Assembly: GCA_029975965.1 (NCBI GenBank)
Contig: JARKOV010000108.1
Location: 92,801 to 156,800, forward strand
Source of the DNA: Anaerolinea sp.
GTDB lineage: Bacteria > Chloroflexota > Anaerolineae > Anaerolineales > Anaerolineaceae
Length of the DNA: 64,000 nt
Reading direction: 5' to 3'
Part shown: piece by piece, positions 35,197 through 44,017 of the stretch
Layout: the number at the start of each line of letters is the position of its first letter
How positions within the stretch are numbered: position 1 is the stretch's first letter
Made by a program: the position numbers and the translations under genes
The notes under the pieces: model-generated
Told to the model about the DNA's origin: nothing
The model's database searches: none
Seen by the model: the letters and a program-made list of their open reading frames with translations, nothing else

Positions 35197-35454
35197 TTGG
35201 CCCGCGCCAGCGCCGGTAACCCCTCCGGCAGACGTGCGCAACCGCGCCACCGGGTCGAGATCCGCATCGCAGGCTGCCTGGAGCCGCAGTGGTCGGAGTG
35301 GTTCGAAGGCCTGGAGGTGAGTCCCGTCGGCGGAGACCAGACCGTCCTCAGCGGGAGTGTGCCGGACCAGGCCGCGCTGTATGGGCTGATCGCCAAGCTG
35401 CGCGACCTGGGAGTCCAACTGCTTTCGATCCGCTTTGACGATCGGCCGTCCTGA
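35197..35454 (+). CDS. Small conserved hypothetical protein (TTG start)
   Basis: This 85-aa protein has an unstructured basic N-terminus followed by a compact domain (HRVEIRIAGCLEPQWSEWF to LRDLGVQLLSIRF). Similar short proteins with VPDQAALYGLIAKLRDLG are common in actinobacteria and Chloroflexota; their role is unknown. TTG 35197 lies one base past the preceding stop and follows GGAGGAGAG. Confidence 0.6.
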   Translation: MARASAGNPSGRRAQPRHRVEIRIAGCLEPQWSEWFEGLEVSPVGGDQTVLSGSVPDQAALYGLIAKLRDLGVQLLSIRFDDRPS

Positions 35455-35483
35455 CAAAACAAGGGCTTTTCAGGAACGGATGA

Positions 35484-35532
35484 TTTGGGTTCGTTGAGCC
35501 CCTGTGAGGGGTCAGCGAACCCAAAATTTTTT
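35484..35532 (+). terminator. Intrinsic terminator after the Lnt-like operon
   Basis: Arms 35484-35502 and 35508-35525 pair with one bulge and one mismatch (TTTGGGTTCG outer arm), followed by a run of T at 35526-35532. Confidence 0.8.
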
Positions 35533-35635
35533 CCTGCGGTGTCCTGTTGGTGTCAGGAATATTTTAAGGATAAATCAGATAATTTTTGTGGTATTATAAA
35601 TAGAACATCCTTTCTGTTATCAGGAGCGTGACGAT

Positions 35636-36109
35636 ATGCAAAAGATAACCCCTTTCCTGTGGTTCAACGACCAGGCTGAAGAAGCGGCGCAGTTCTACAC
35701 CTCGGTGTTCAAGAATTCGCGCATCACCTCGGTTTCGCGCTACGGCGATGCCTTTCCCGAGCGCAGCGGCGAGGTGTTGACCGTCACTTTCGAGCTCGAA
35801 GGCCTGCAGTTCACCGCTTTGAACGGCGGCCCCGAGTTCTCCTTTACCCCGGCCATCTCCTTCGCTGTGGATTGCACCTCGCAGGCCGAGGTCGACGCGT
35901 TGTGGGGCAGACTCACCGAGGGCGGTGAAGAGTCCATGTGCGGCTGGCTGATCGATCAATTTGGCGTCTCGTGGCAGATCGTCCCGCGCGCGTTGATCGA
36001 GATGATGAACGATCCGAACCCCGTCAAAGCGCAAAAGGTGACCGAAGCCATGCTGCAGATGCGCAAGCTGGATCTTAACGTGCTGCAGCAGGTGTACGAT
36101 CAGGCTTGA
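35636..36109 (+). CDS. PhnB-like VOC-family protein
   Basis: This 157-aa protein opens with KITPFLWFNDQAEEAAQFY, the usual text of PhnB/3-demethylubiquinone methyltransferase-like VOC proteins, and continues with FELEGLQFTALNGGP and WGRLTEGGEE, then GWLIDQFGVSWQIVP. The fold is a pair of beta-alpha-beta-beta-beta units. The role of this subfamily is not settled; despite database names it is unlikely to be a methyltransferase. A terminator follows. Confidence 0.85.
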   Translation: MQKITPFLWFNDQAEEAAQFYTSVFKNSRITSVSRYGDAFPERSGEVLTVTFELEGLQFTALNGGPEFSFTPAISFAVDCTSQAEVDALWGRLTEGGEESMCGWLIDQFGVSWQIVPRALIEMMNDPNPVKAQKVTEAMLQMRKLDLNVLQQVYDQA

Positions 36110-36125
36110 GGACAATCCGGGCGTG

Positions 36126-36160
36126 GGCAATCGAGGCCGCGAAACGGCCTCGATTGCCTT
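36126..36160 (+). terminator. Hairpin terminator after the PhnB-like gene
   Basis: A perfect 14-bp stem (36126-36139 with 36145-36158), loop CGAAA, then TTAAAT. The T run is short, so termination may be moderate. Confidence 0.65.
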
Positions 36161-36247
36161 AAATCAACTCATATTTCCCGTGTTGGCGTGTAGAATCAAA
36201 TGGCAGGGGTGAACCGCGGGTTCGCTCCACCACTTGAGGGAGTTTCT

Positions 36248-38005
36248 ATGCGCCAAACCATCCTCTCCGACGCGCAAGTGCAATTCCTGGCGGACGAAAA
36301 GCAAGCCCTGACCGACGTGTTGCTCAAGCTGGCCGAGACCGACGCTCCCAAAGATGCGCTGGCCACGCTGCAAAAAGCGATCGTGCAACTGGACGAGCTG
36401 TTCCTGATCGTCGTGGTGGGCGAGTTCAACGCCGGGAAAAGCGCGCTGGTCAACGCCTTGCTCGGTGAAAAAGTGCTCCGCGAAGGGGTGACGCCGACCA
36501 CCTCGCAGGTCACCCTGGTGAAATGGGGCGAGCAGGCCGCCGAAACGGTCGTCGATGAGGGCTATGCCATTTACACCTACCCCTTAGCCCTGCTCAAAGA
36601 GCTCAACATCGTCGATTCGCCCGGCACCAACGCGATTATCCGCCGCCACGAGCGCCTGACCGAAGAATTTGTCCCGCGCAGCGACCTGGTGCTGTTCACC
36701 ACCTCTGCCGACCGGCCGCTGACGGAAAGCGAGCGGCAGTTCCTCGAGCGCATCCTGGCCTGGGGCAAGAAGGTCGTTTTTGTGCTGAACAAGTCCGACA
36801 TTTTCGAGGACGAGTCCGCCTTGCAAGAAGTGCGCAGCTTTATCCTCAAACACGCCGCGACCACCCTGGGCGACCAGCCCGAATTGTATGCCGTGTCGGC
36901 GCGATTGGCCCAGCGCGCCTGGGCCGAAGCGGATGAGGTCGAGCGCCGGCGCCTGCGTGAAGCCAGCCGGCTGGATGACCTGGAAAAGTACATCACCACC
37001 ATTCTGAACGATGCCGAGCGGCTCAAGCTCAAGCTGCAGAACCCGCTTGGCGTGGCCGACCACCTGGTTGCCCAGGTGGAGGAGATGGTGAAGAGCCAGG
37101 CGGAGGAGCTGAAAGATGACCGCGAGACCGCCACGGCGATCGACGCGGCCGTCGCCGGTTACGAGCGCGAGCTGCGCAACGAGCTGCCACCCCGGCTGGC
37201 CGAGGTGGAAAACATCCTCCAAAAGCTCGAAATGCGCGGATTAGATTTCTTCGACAACACGCTGCGGATCACCAACATCCACCACCTGGTGCGCGGCGAC
37301 AGGGTGCGCGCCCAGTTCGAGGAGCAGGTTTTGGCCGACGTGCCCAGGCAGATCGAGGACCAGGTGCAGCGGCTGATCGACTGGCTGGTGGACAAGGACC
37401 TGCACGAGTGGCAGCAGGTGATGGCCTATCTGCAGCGCCGCCAGGCGCTCAACATCCAGCACGTCGTCGGCACCGGCGGCAGCCCGCAGTCCAACCGCCG
37501 CCGCGAGTTGATCGACACGGTGGGAAAAAGCGCCCACTCGATCGTCGAGAGTTACGACCGCGTGCGCGAGGCCAGCGAGCTGGCCGCCAACGTCGAGACC
37601 GCCGTGGCCCAGACCGCCCTCTTCGAGGTGGGCGCGGTGGGGCTGGGCACGCTGGTCACCACGGCGGTGCTTTCGTCTGCGCTGGATATCACCGGCCTGG
37701 TGGCGGCAGGGGTGCTGGCAGTGGTCGGCTTTTTCGTCATCCCCTACAAGCGCAAACAGGCCAAGGAGAGCTTTAAGGAGAAGATGGTCGCCATGCGCAC
37801 TACCCTGCTGCGCACCCTGACAGACGCCTTCACGAAAGAAGCGGGCGAGGCGGTTGCCCGGCTCAGGGAAAATGTTGCGCCGTACACCCGCTACGTGCAA
37901 TTCGAGCAGGAGCGCATCGACAGGATGGAGGCAACCCTCGGCGGATTGCGCCAGGACCTCTCGGCGCTGCGCGCCCGCATCGAGGCTGTGGTCGGTGAGC
38001 GCTGA
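36248..38005 (+). CDS. Dynamin-like GTPase
   Basis: This 585-aa protein has a dynamin-type GTPase domain: G1 GEFNAGKS (58-65), a G2 Thr in PTTSQ, G3 DSPG near 122-125 and G4 NKSD near 182. Long helical bundles follow, with two close hydrophobic helices near 460-500 (GAVGLGTLVTTAVL and LVAAGVLAVVGFFV) that form the membrane paddle. Bacterial dynamin-like proteins bind and reshape membranes in repair or phage resistance. ATG 36248 follows GAGGGAG; an in-frame start 16 codons earlier is possible. It overlaps the next gene by 11 bases. Confidence 0.85.
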   Translation: MRQTILSDAQVQFLADEKQALTDVLLKLAETDAPKDALATLQKAIVQLDELFLIVVVGEFNAGKSALVNALLGEKVLREGVTPTTSQVTLVKWGEQAAETVVDEGYAIYTYPLALLKELNIVDSPGTNAIIRRHERLTEEFVPRSDLVLFTTSADRPLTESERQFLERILAWGKKVVFVLNKSDIFEDESALQEVRSFILKHAATTLGDQPELYAVSARLAQRAWAEADEVERRRLREASRLDDLEKYITTILNDAERLKLKLQNPLGVADHLVAQVEEMVKSQAEELKDDRETATAIDAAVAGYERELRNELPPRLAEVENILQKLEMRGLDFFDNTLRITNIHHLVRGDRVRAQFEEQVLADVPRQIEDQVQRLIDWLVDKDLHEWQQVMAYLQRRQALNIQHVVGTGGSPQSNRRRELIDTVGKSAHSIVESYDRVREASELAANVETAVAQTALFEVGAVGLGTLVTTAVLSSALDITGLVAAGVLAVVGFFVIPYKRKQAKESFKEKMVAMRTTLLRTLTDAFTKEAGEAVARLRENVAPYTRYVQFEQERIDRMEATLGGLRQDLSALRARIEAVVGER

Positions 38006-38843
38006 CCCCGGCGCCCCCACGCCACACGCAGACGTCAACGCCATCCTGCGCGCACTGCAGGCGGGAGTGCAGGATGTGCTGGGCGCGCGCCTGGTCGGGA
38101 TGTACCTGGACGGCTCTTTGGCAAGCGGGGGGTTCGACCAGGCCAGCGACATCGATTTCGTCGTGGTCACCGACGAGGACGTCTCTGCGGAGCTCTTTGA
38201 GGCGCTGCGGGCGATGCACGATCGCATCGCTTCCCTCGACTCGCCCTGGGCCATCGAATTGGAGGGCTCGTATCTCTCGCGCCGGGCGCTGCGCCGCTAC
38301 GACCCGGCCAACCGTCCGTTCCCGAACATCGAGCGCGGCGAAGGGGAGCGGCTGAAGTGGGTGGAAGATGAGCCGATTTGGAACGTTCACCGCCACATCT
38401 TGCGTGAGCGCGGCATCGTCCTCTTGGGCCCCCATCCTGAAAGCCTGGTGGACCCCGTCTCGCCGGGTGCGCTGCGCGATGCGATGGGCTCGACTTTGCA
38501 ATCTTGGGGGGCGAATTTCCTGGAGCACCCGGAGGCTATCCGCACGCGGGGGTACCAGTCATACATCGTGCTCACGCTTTGCCGCATTCTTTACACGCTC
38601 GAGACGGGAACCCTGACCTCCAAGCTCGATTCGATGAACTGGGCGAGAGAAAGCGCCGGCGAGCGCTGGCAGGGCTTGATCGAGCGCGCCTGGGAGTCGC
38701 GCAGTCTGCCGCAACGCCCGGCGGAGGCGGACGAAATCCACCGGACGCTGGAGTTTATCCGTTATGTCATGGCGCGCGCATCCGTGGATGGACCCTTTAT
38801 GGCTGCAAAGCCGGCTGGCAGGTCGTTGGCCGAAAACAAATAA
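37995..38843 (+). CDS. Aminoglycoside-adenylyltransferase-like nucleotidyltransferase
   Basis: This 282-aa protein has the nucleotidyltransferase signature GSLASGGFDQASDIDFVVV (GS then DxD), followed by a helical C-terminal domain with YIVLTLCRILYTLETG, as in AadA/DUF4111 proteins. AadA enzymes adenylylate streptomycin or spectinomycin; similarity here is limited to the fold and motif, so resistance is not implied. GTG 37995 lies inside the end of the dynamin gene (11-base overlap). Confidence 0.7.
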   Translation: MSADPGAPTPHADVNAILRALQAGVQDVLGARLVGMYLDGSLASGGFDQASDIDFVVVTDEDVSAELFEALRAMHDRIASLDSPWAIELEGSYLSRRALRRYDPANRPFPNIERGEGERLKWVEDEPIWNVHRHILRERGIVLLGPHPESLVDPVSPGALRDAMGSTLQSWGANFLEHPEAIRTRGYQSYIVLTLCRILYTLETGTLTSKLDSMNWARESAGERWQGLIERAWESRSLPQRPAEADEIHRTLEFIRYVMARASVDGPFMAAKPAGRSLAENK

Positions 38844-38849
38844 GCTGCA

Positions 38850-38977
38850 TGTCATTCTGAAGGAGCGAAGCGACTGAAGAATCTCGTTCGGTGCCGCGGC
38901 TCAACCGCTTTTCACAATCGGCCACTGCGGCTGCGCGCAGCGCTGGTGTGCATCGCTTCGCTCAGCACGACAGAATG
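38850..38977. repeat. Inverted-repeat element (CATTCTG...CAGAATG type)
   Basis: The left end CATTCTGAAGGAGCGAAGCGA (from 38853) and right end TCGCTTCGCTCAGCACGACA plus GAATG (38953-38977) are inverted copies with a small insertion. Similar GAGCGAAGCGA repeats are common between genes in many bacterial genomes. No coding content. Confidence 0.6.
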
Positions 38978-39071
38978 GCGTTCGTCCGCTTTCTTTTGAC
39001 GATTTACCTGGCAACGCGGCTTTTGCTCGAGAAGAACCGGACAGTGAGAATTGCCAGGGGAGGGGAATCGC

Positions 39072-39656
39072 ATGAAAAGGTTAGCGATCGTTTTGATCTT
39101 TGTGATCCTGTTGGCGGTTGCCTGTGAAGAGATGCCCATCGGTTCGCCAGGTGACCAAACCCCCACCGTGACCCGCGAAGGGGCCGTGTTCTATGCCAAA
39201 GCGCAAGTGTATGAGGGGCAAGGATACAGCTTCACCGTCCCCGCGGGGTGGTGGCTGGACCAGCCAGGGGGAGAGTATTTCGACCTGCGGATGGACGAAG
39301 TCGTCTCAATCCATACCGCCGCAAAGCCGGGCAAGTCCAAGGCGTTCTTCAGCGTGGCGACCGCTCCGCTGGCGGGGGGCGCCGACCTCGAAGCCCGCTT
39401 CAACCAGGGCTATCTCGATTTGAAAGGCTCAGCGATCGAAGAGGCTGAGTCGCAGCCGTTCGAGCGCGGTAACCTTGCCGGATTTGAAATTACCTACAAG
39501 CGTCCGTGGGGCGAGCCGTGGTGGCAGTTTCGGGACGTGTGGCTCGAAAAGGACGGCGTGGTTTACCTGCTCTCGTTCCGCGCCTATCCGACCAGCTTCG
39601 CGGACTACACCGAGACCTTCGATACGGTCCTCGACAGCTTCCAGTTGACCCCATGA
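39072..39656 (+). CDS. Lipoprotein of unknown function
   Basis: This 194-aa protein has a signal peptide and lipobox LLAVAC (Cys19-20 region), so it is probably attached to the outer face of the cytoplasmic membrane. The rest (about 45-194) has the beta pattern of PsbP/DUF1795-type domains: YSFTVPAGWWLD, then FSVATAPLAGG, then FEITYKRPWGEPWWQFRDV and FDTVLDSFQLTP. The function is unknown. AGGGG lies just before ATG 39072. Confidence 0.75.
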   Translation: MKRLAIVLIFVILLAVACEEMPIGSPGDQTPTVTREGAVFYAKAQVYEGQGYSFTVPAGWWLDQPGGEYFDLRMDEVVSIHTAAKPGKSKAFFSVATAPLAGGADLEARFNQGYLDLKGSAIEEAESQPFERGNLAGFEITYKRPWGEPWWQFRDVWLEKDGVVYLLSFRAYPTSFADYTETFDTVLDSFQLTP

Positions 39657-39674
39657 GCTAAGCCCAATTCCCTC

Positions 39675-39721
39675 TTGACAGGGGTGGAATCTGCGTTATA
39701 ATGAGTGAGTGGTCAGTCATT
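39675..39721 (+). promoter_or_regulatory. TetR gene promoter and operator
   Basis: -35 TTGACA (39675-39680), 16 bp, -10 TATAAT (39697-39702). An imperfect palindrome AATGAGTGA...TCAGTCATT (39700-39721) overlaps the -10, which fits autorepression by the TetR protein. Confidence 0.7.
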
Positions 39722-39742
39722 ATAGAACCGGGAGGTGTGTGG

Positions 39743-40321
39743 ATGGTCCGTGAGCTTAGCCCTGACAAGCGGGAGAAATTGATGAGCACTGCCCTGCGCT
39801 TGTTTGCCGCGCAAGGCGTGCAGAACACCCCGACCGCGCAAATTGCCCGCGAAGCGGGCACGGCGGCCGGCACGCTGTTCCTGTACTTCCCGACCAAGCA
39901 AGACCTGGTCCACGCCCTGGTTTTCAAAATCGGCCAGGAGTCGGCCGAATATATCCGCCCCCGCGTGGAGCCGTCCCTGCCGGCCGAGGAAACTTTCTAT
40001 GCCATCTGGAACGGCCTGGTGAGCTGGTTTCTGGCCAACCTGGAAGCGTACGCCTACGTCCAGCAGGTGCGCGAGGCGCGCATCGTTTCGGAGGACGTCG
40101 CGCAGGCGACCGGGCAATTCCTGGAATACTTTCCCGCCGCGTACCACAAGGGTCTCCAGAGCGGGACGATCAAACCCTATCCGCTGGAGCTGGTGGGCGA
40201 AGTGTTCTACTGCGACATCGTCGCCGTGATGAACATCCTCAGGCGGCAGCCCGAGCGGGAAAGGCGGGACGAGATGATCCGGAACGGTTTTGATATTTTC
40301 TGGGACGGCATCCGGCGCTAA
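39743..40321 (+). CDS. TetR-family transcriptional regulator
   Basis: This 192-aa protein has an N-terminal TetR domain (LMSTALRLFAAQGVQNTPT, then AQIAREAGTAAGTLFLYFPT) and a helical ligand domain. ATG 39743 follows GGGAGGTG. The next gene encodes a small membrane protein 64 bases downstream and may be its target. Confidence 0.9.
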   Translation: MVRELSPDKREKLMSTALRLFAAQGVQNTPTAQIAREAGTAAGTLFLYFPTKQDLVHALVFKIGQESAEYIRPRVEPSLPAEETFYAIWNGLVSWFLANLEAYAYVQQVREARIVSEDVAQATGQFLEYFPAAYHKGLQSGTIKPYPLELVGEVFYCDIVAVMNILRRQPERERRDEMIRNGFDIFWDGIRR

Positions 40322-40385
40322 GACCGCCGGTTTTCGCCGGGCGATCCTGCGCCCGGTACATGATCAATCAACGAAGGAATTTCAA

Positions 40386-40757
40386 ATGAACGCCACTTTA
40401 TCCCGTTTTTGGATACCGGGTATCCTGTTCGTGCTGGTTTTTGCTTTCGGCTACGGGTTGAGCCGCCTGGCGAAACCCTACCCGATGCTGTGGATCACGG
40501 TTCACAAGCTGATCGGCCTGGGCGCGCTGGTCTACCTGATCGTAACGCTCAGCCGGGCGCATCGCGCGAATCCGTTGAGCCCGCTCTCGCTGGCGCTCGC
40601 CGCGGTCGCGGGGGTGTTCTTCGTCGCGACCATTGTGACCGGCGGGCTGGTGAGCATCGAGAAACCGCTGCCGGCGTTTGTGGGGGTGTTGCACAAGCTG
40701 ACGCCGTACCTCACCCTGGCTTCCACCGCTGCGACCCTGTGGCTCGTGGCGGGCTGA
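40386..40757 (+). CDS. Small four-helix membrane protein
   Basis: This 123-aa protein has four predicted membrane helices (about 8-24, 36-52, 66-84 and 103-121). I do not recognise the family. It lies directly after a TetR gene with only a short gap and no terminator, so it is probably under the same regulator. Confidence 0.65.
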   Translation: MNATLSRFWIPGILFVLVFAFGYGLSRLAKPYPMLWITVHKLIGLGALVYLIVTLSRAHRANPLSPLSLALAAVAGVFFVATIVTGGLVSIEKPLPAFVGVLHKLTPYLTLASTAATLWLVAG

Positions 40758-40784
40758 GCGCGTGCAAAGGCTGGAGGGCGGCGC

Positions 40785-41570
40785 TCAGCGTTTGCCCATC
40801 GCGTTGAGCGCCTGCAGAAAGGATTCGACCACGATCTGGGTGGACTGGTTGCGGTGAGAGGAGCTGCCCATGCCGCTGGCCGCCGCAAAGGCCTGGACAA
40901 GAGCCTGCATGCCGCTCTGGCCTTCTTGCCGGGCCTGCAGGAACGCCATCCCGCCAGCGAGAAGGTCCTGCAGGTCGATGCTGCCGCTTTGCTGCGCGTT
41001 CGAACCGCCGCCCTGCCCGCCCATCCCGCCGAGCAGCGCTCCCAGCAGGTCTTCTCCACCTGTCGAAGCCGCCGGCTGGCTTGGGGCGCCCTGACCGCCT
41101 ATCTCGCCGAGCAGAGCGCCAAGCATGTCGTTGCCACCGGCAGCCGGCTGGCTGGAGGTGCCTTGTCCGCCCATCATCCCGCCGAGCAGCGTGCTGAGCA
41201 TGTCGCCGCCCGACGACTCGCCGGCGGACGAGCTGCCGATCAAGGTTTGTAGCAGTTGCAGTGCCCCCTGGGCATCTACGCTCTTGCCTTTGAACTGCCG
41301 GGCGGCCTGGTCCAGGTTTTGGGAGTACAGTTTTCCCGACCCGCTGTGGGAGCTTTTTGCCAGAGTCTTTGCCGCGTAAGACAGGGCGGCGCTGTCGGAG
41401 CTGTTCTTCTTCTTCTCCAGCGCCTGGGTGATGGTCTGGAACGTCTCCACCATGTTGCTGCCGTGGTCGTGATTGTAGGTGTCGCTTTGATCCAGAGCCT
41501 GTTGTGATTCGGCCAGCGAACGGGTGACCGCCTGGAAAATTCCTGCCATATCGACGCTTTTTTGGGGCAT
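40785..41570 (-). CDS. DhaL/DAK2-like protein with Gly/Gln-rich tail
   Basis: This 261-aa protein starts with a domain (about 5-105) whose text resembles DhaL, the ADP-binding subunit of dihydroxyacetone kinase: YNHDHGSNMVETF where DhaL has GDxDHGxNM, and KSSHSGSGKLYSQ where DhaL has the GGASGPLYG loop. Two of the metal-binding Asp residues are missing. The C-terminal part has three copies of a DML(G/S)(A/T)LLGG motif, each followed by a Gly/Gln/Ser-rich spacer. No DhaK is near. ATG 41570 follows AAAGGA; earlier in-frame ATGs lie in unconserved sequence. Confidence 0.55.
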   Translation of the reverse strand: MPQKSVDMAGIFQAVTRSLAESQQALDQSDTYNHDHGSNMVETFQTITQALEKKKNSSDSAALSYAAKTLAKSSHSGSGKLYSQNLDQAARQFKGKSVDAQGALQLLQTLIGSSSAGESSGGDMLSTLLGGMMGGQGTSSQPAAGGNDMLGALLGEIGGQGAPSQPAASTGGEDLLGALLGGMGGQGGGSNAQQSGSIDLQDLLAGGMAFLQARQEGQSGMQALVQAFAAASGMGSSSHRNQSTQIVVESFLQALNAMGKR

Positions 41571-41657
41571 GAAACCGTCCTTTGAAGGGGTCGGGTAGGG
41601 TTGCCCTGACTCCGGGCAACCAACGACCTCTTCTTCCACATTATTATACAAAAGATG

Positions 41658-41707
41658 TAGCTGCTCAGCGGGTGGAGGAGCCTCTTGCGCCTCTGGCTGA
41701 GTGGTCA
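41658..41707. repeat. Dispersed palindromic repeat, copy D
   Basis: Starts GCTGCTCAGCGGGTGGAGGA and ends CCTCTGGCTGAGTGGTCA. It is the copy closest to copy F (51824). It lies just upstream of the DhaL-like gene. Confidence 0.65.
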
Positions 41708-41718
41708 GTCAGGCTGGT

Positions 41719-41764
41719 TTTGATGGGTTATTTTGGGGCTTCGGCCCCAAAATAACCCATCAAA
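41719..41764. terminator. Perfect 21-bp hairpin with TTCG loop
   Basis: Arms 41719-41739 and 41744-41764 pair without mismatch around a TTCG tetraloop, one of the most stable loops. The A/T ends (TTTGATGGG) allow termination on both strands. It lies next to repeat copy D. Confidence 0.7.
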
Positions 41765-41947
41765 CTACATTTACCACAGCACTGAGAAGTTACCAAAAGA
41801 TAAGAGAAGGGAGCTTGATTTCGCTATTAATTGGAGTATTATGATATTAATAATCACAGTTTTCTGCCGGTCGTCACCTCCCGCTTGGGTTCTTGAGAGG
41901 CGTATCCTCCGGCAGCGACACACCAATCAGAAAGGTGGATGCCCAAT

Positions 41948-42232
41948 ATGTACCTGCTGCACATCGAACATCCGGTTCTCAACTATGAAGGCTGGAAACA
42001 GACCTTCGACAGCGACCCGGTAGGCCGCAAGAAAATGGGGGTGCGCCGCTATCGCATCTTGCGCGCGCTCAACGACCCAAATCACGTGACGATCGACCTG
42101 GAATTTGACACGGCCGGTCAGGCTGAGGCGTTGCTGGCAGCCCTGCGCGTGGCGTGGGGGCGCGTGGAGGGCACGGTCATGATGAACCCCCAGGCGCGCA
42201 TCTCCGAGTCTGTGGAGGTCGCGGAGCTGTAA
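41948..42232 (+). CDS. Small hypothetical protein (ferredoxin-like dimeric barrel pattern)
   Basis: This 94-aa protein (MYLLHIEHPVLNYEGWKQTF to VEVAEL) has a beta-alpha-beta layout typical of small dimeric alpha/beta-barrel proteins such as ABM/EthD relatives, but I cannot name the family. Two in-frame ATGs are possible; 41948 is better spaced from AAAGGTGG. A terminator follows at 42266. Confidence 0.6.
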   Translation: MYLLHIEHPVLNYEGWKQTFDSDPVGRKKMGVRRYRILRALNDPNHVTIDLEFDTAGQAEALLAALRVAWGRVEGTVMMNPQARISESVEVAEL

Positions 42233-42265
42233 GCGAGCCTCGCGGGCTGCAATGACGGTTCGAAT

Positions 42266-42289
42266 CACCCTCCACCGGAGGGTGTTTTT
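42266..42289 (+). terminator. Intrinsic terminator
   Basis: Stem CACCCTCC/GGAGGGTG (42266-42284) followed by five T (42285-42289). Confidence 0.85.
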
Positions 42290-42379
42290 GTATATAAATT
42301 GCAATCCAGTAGCGGTTCATTTCTGATCGTCTTGTGCTATCCTATTACCGAACCAGCTCGATGAGGCAAGCTTCTGTTC

Positions 42380-43918
42380 ATGCAGATCCATCCGATAGCC
42401 GGATTCCTGTTGCTGTGCGGCGTGATGACTTTCGCGATCGCCGTGTATGCCTGGCGCCGCCGCTCCACCAATGGCGCGCGCCAGTTTTCCATCTTCATGG
42501 CTTCGCTCTCGCTGTACATTCTCGGCTACGGCATGGAGCTGTGCAGCCCGGACCTGCGCAGCATGCTCCTGTGGAACCGCATCCAATATGTTGGCATCCT
42601 TACCTTTCCGACGCTGTACCTGATCTTCATCTTGCAGTACACCGGGCTTGGGCGATGGCTGGTCCCGCGAAATGTCCTCCTGCTCTTTGTCCTTCCGGCA
42701 ATATTATTGGCGGTTAAATTCATGGATGGCGACCTGCGCCTGATCTATTCCTCCGTTGCGGTGGAGACGAGCGGCTTCATCCCCATGCTGTCCTTTGAGC
42801 GCGGCCCGTTGTATCCGGCCATCGCTGCGTTTAACCTGTTGGTCGTCACGCTGGCCAACTATTTCATCCTGCGAAAAAGGCGCTTCGCCTCAGCCCTTTA
42901 CCGCCAGCAGACCGCCATCATGTTGGCGGTTGGGGCGATCATTTACCTGGTTTACCTCTTTTACCTGAGCGGAATCACCCTCCTGCCGGGTTTGCAACAC
43001 CTGGATTTGAATCCGTTCGTGTTCACAGTGTGGGGCAGCGCGATCGGCGTGGCGATTTTCCGTTATCGCCTGTTCGACCTGGCTCCCGTAGCCCGCGACG
43101 CGCTGATCGAGATCCTCTCCGACGGCGTAATCGTGCTGGATGCCCAGGGGCGGGTGGTGGACGCTAACCCCGGCTCGTTTTCCATCTTTGGCTGGCGCGC
43201 GCCGCCGGTGGGCCGCCCGGCCGGGCAGGCCCTGGAAGGCTGGCTCACCATGGAAACGCTGGCCGCGATCGACCTTTCGACCAAACTCGAAGCCGTCCGC
43301 GAAGTCGCGGGCAGGATGCGCGATTACGAGGTGACGGTTACGGCGCTGACCGAAAAGCGCGGGCAGAAGGTCGGCTGGCTGGTCGTGGTGCACGACATCT
43401 CCGATCGTAAAGAAAATGAGCGCAAGCTGCAAGAGCTCTCCCTGGTGGACGACCTGACCGGTTTAACCAATCGCAGAGGGTTCAAACTGCTGGCGGGACA
43501 ATTGGTGGGCATGGCGAACCGGATGAAGCTCAACGCGGTCCTGTTGTACATCGACCTGGACGGCTTGAAATGGATCAACGACCACCTGGGACATGCCACG
43601 GGAGACCAGGCGTTGATCGAAATGGCGTCCATTTTGAAAACCACCTTCCGCGCTTCGGACATCGTGGTGCGCTACGGCGGAGATGAGTTCGTCATCCTGG
43701 CGATTGAAACGGCGGAGAACACCGGCGCGATCATGCTGGCACGGCTCGAGGAACAGACCCGCCTGCAGCATCGCGCCGACAGCGGGTACAGCCTGTCGTT
43801 CAGCGTGGGCACGGCCCATTACGACTGGCAGGAGCCGCAGACGATCGAGGTCTTGCTGGGAGAAGCCGACCGGGCCATGTATGAGGACAAGCAGCGCAAA
43901 AAGGAAAAGGCGGTTTGA
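42380..43918 (+). CDS. Diguanylate cyclase with 7TM and PAS input domains
   Basis: This 512-aa protein has about seven N-terminal membrane helices (1-225, histidine-kinase N-terminal 7TM type), a PAS domain (about 240-345, GVIVLDAQGRVVDANPGS) and a GGDEF domain (about 355-505). GGDEF is intact (433-437) and the inhibitory RxxD site RASD lies five residues before it, so it should make cyclic di-GMP and be product-inhibited. The PAS/7TM part probably senses a membrane or extracellular signal. No EAL or PilZ gene is in the window. Confidence 0.9.
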   Translation: MQIHPIAGFLLLCGVMTFAIAVYAWRRRSTNGARQFSIFMASLSLYILGYGMELCSPDLRSMLLWNRIQYVGILTFPTLYLIFILQYTGLGRWLVPRNVLLLFVLPAILLAVKFMDGDLRLIYSSVAVETSGFIPMLSFERGPLYPAIAAFNLLVVTLANYFILRKRRFASALYRQQTAIMLAVGAIIYLVYLFYLSGITLLPGLQHLDLNPFVFTVWGSAIGVAIFRYRLFDLAPVARDALIEILSDGVIVLDAQGRVVDANPGSFSIFGWRAPPVGRPAGQALEGWLTMETLAAIDLSTKLEAVREVAGRMRDYEVTVTALTEKRGQKVGWLVVVHDISDRKENERKLQELSLVDDLTGLTNRRGFKLLAGQLVGMANRMKLNAVLLYIDLDGLKWINDHLGHATGDQALIEMASILKTTFRASDIVVRYGGDEFVILAIETAENTGAIMLARLEEQTRLQHRADSGYSLSFSVGTAHYDWQEPQTIEVLLGEADRAMYEDKQRKKEKAV

Positions 43919-44017
43919 CAATCCTGCCGTATCGTTGATAATAAGAGTGCGCGAATTATCCGTTTGAGCCGCATTTCCCATGATTTGTACAACAACCAGT
44001 TTTCTTGATCCATCGTG

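Larger units (their letters stand above)
41571..41947. other. Intergenic region with repeat and strong hairpin
   Basis: No gene is seen. It holds palindromic repeat copy D and a perfect 21-bp hairpin (listed separately), then an AT-rich stretch (41810-41860) that may contain the promoter of the small protein gene at 41948. Confidence 0.5.

Noticed and set aside
37995..38843. Calling the AadA-like gene an antibiotic resistance gene
   Set aside because: Only fold-level motifs are shared; no resistance cassette context.
41719..41764. Perfect hairpin considered as a riboswitch or phage attachment site
   Set aside because: Single simple stem with a TTCG loop and A/T ends fits a terminator better.
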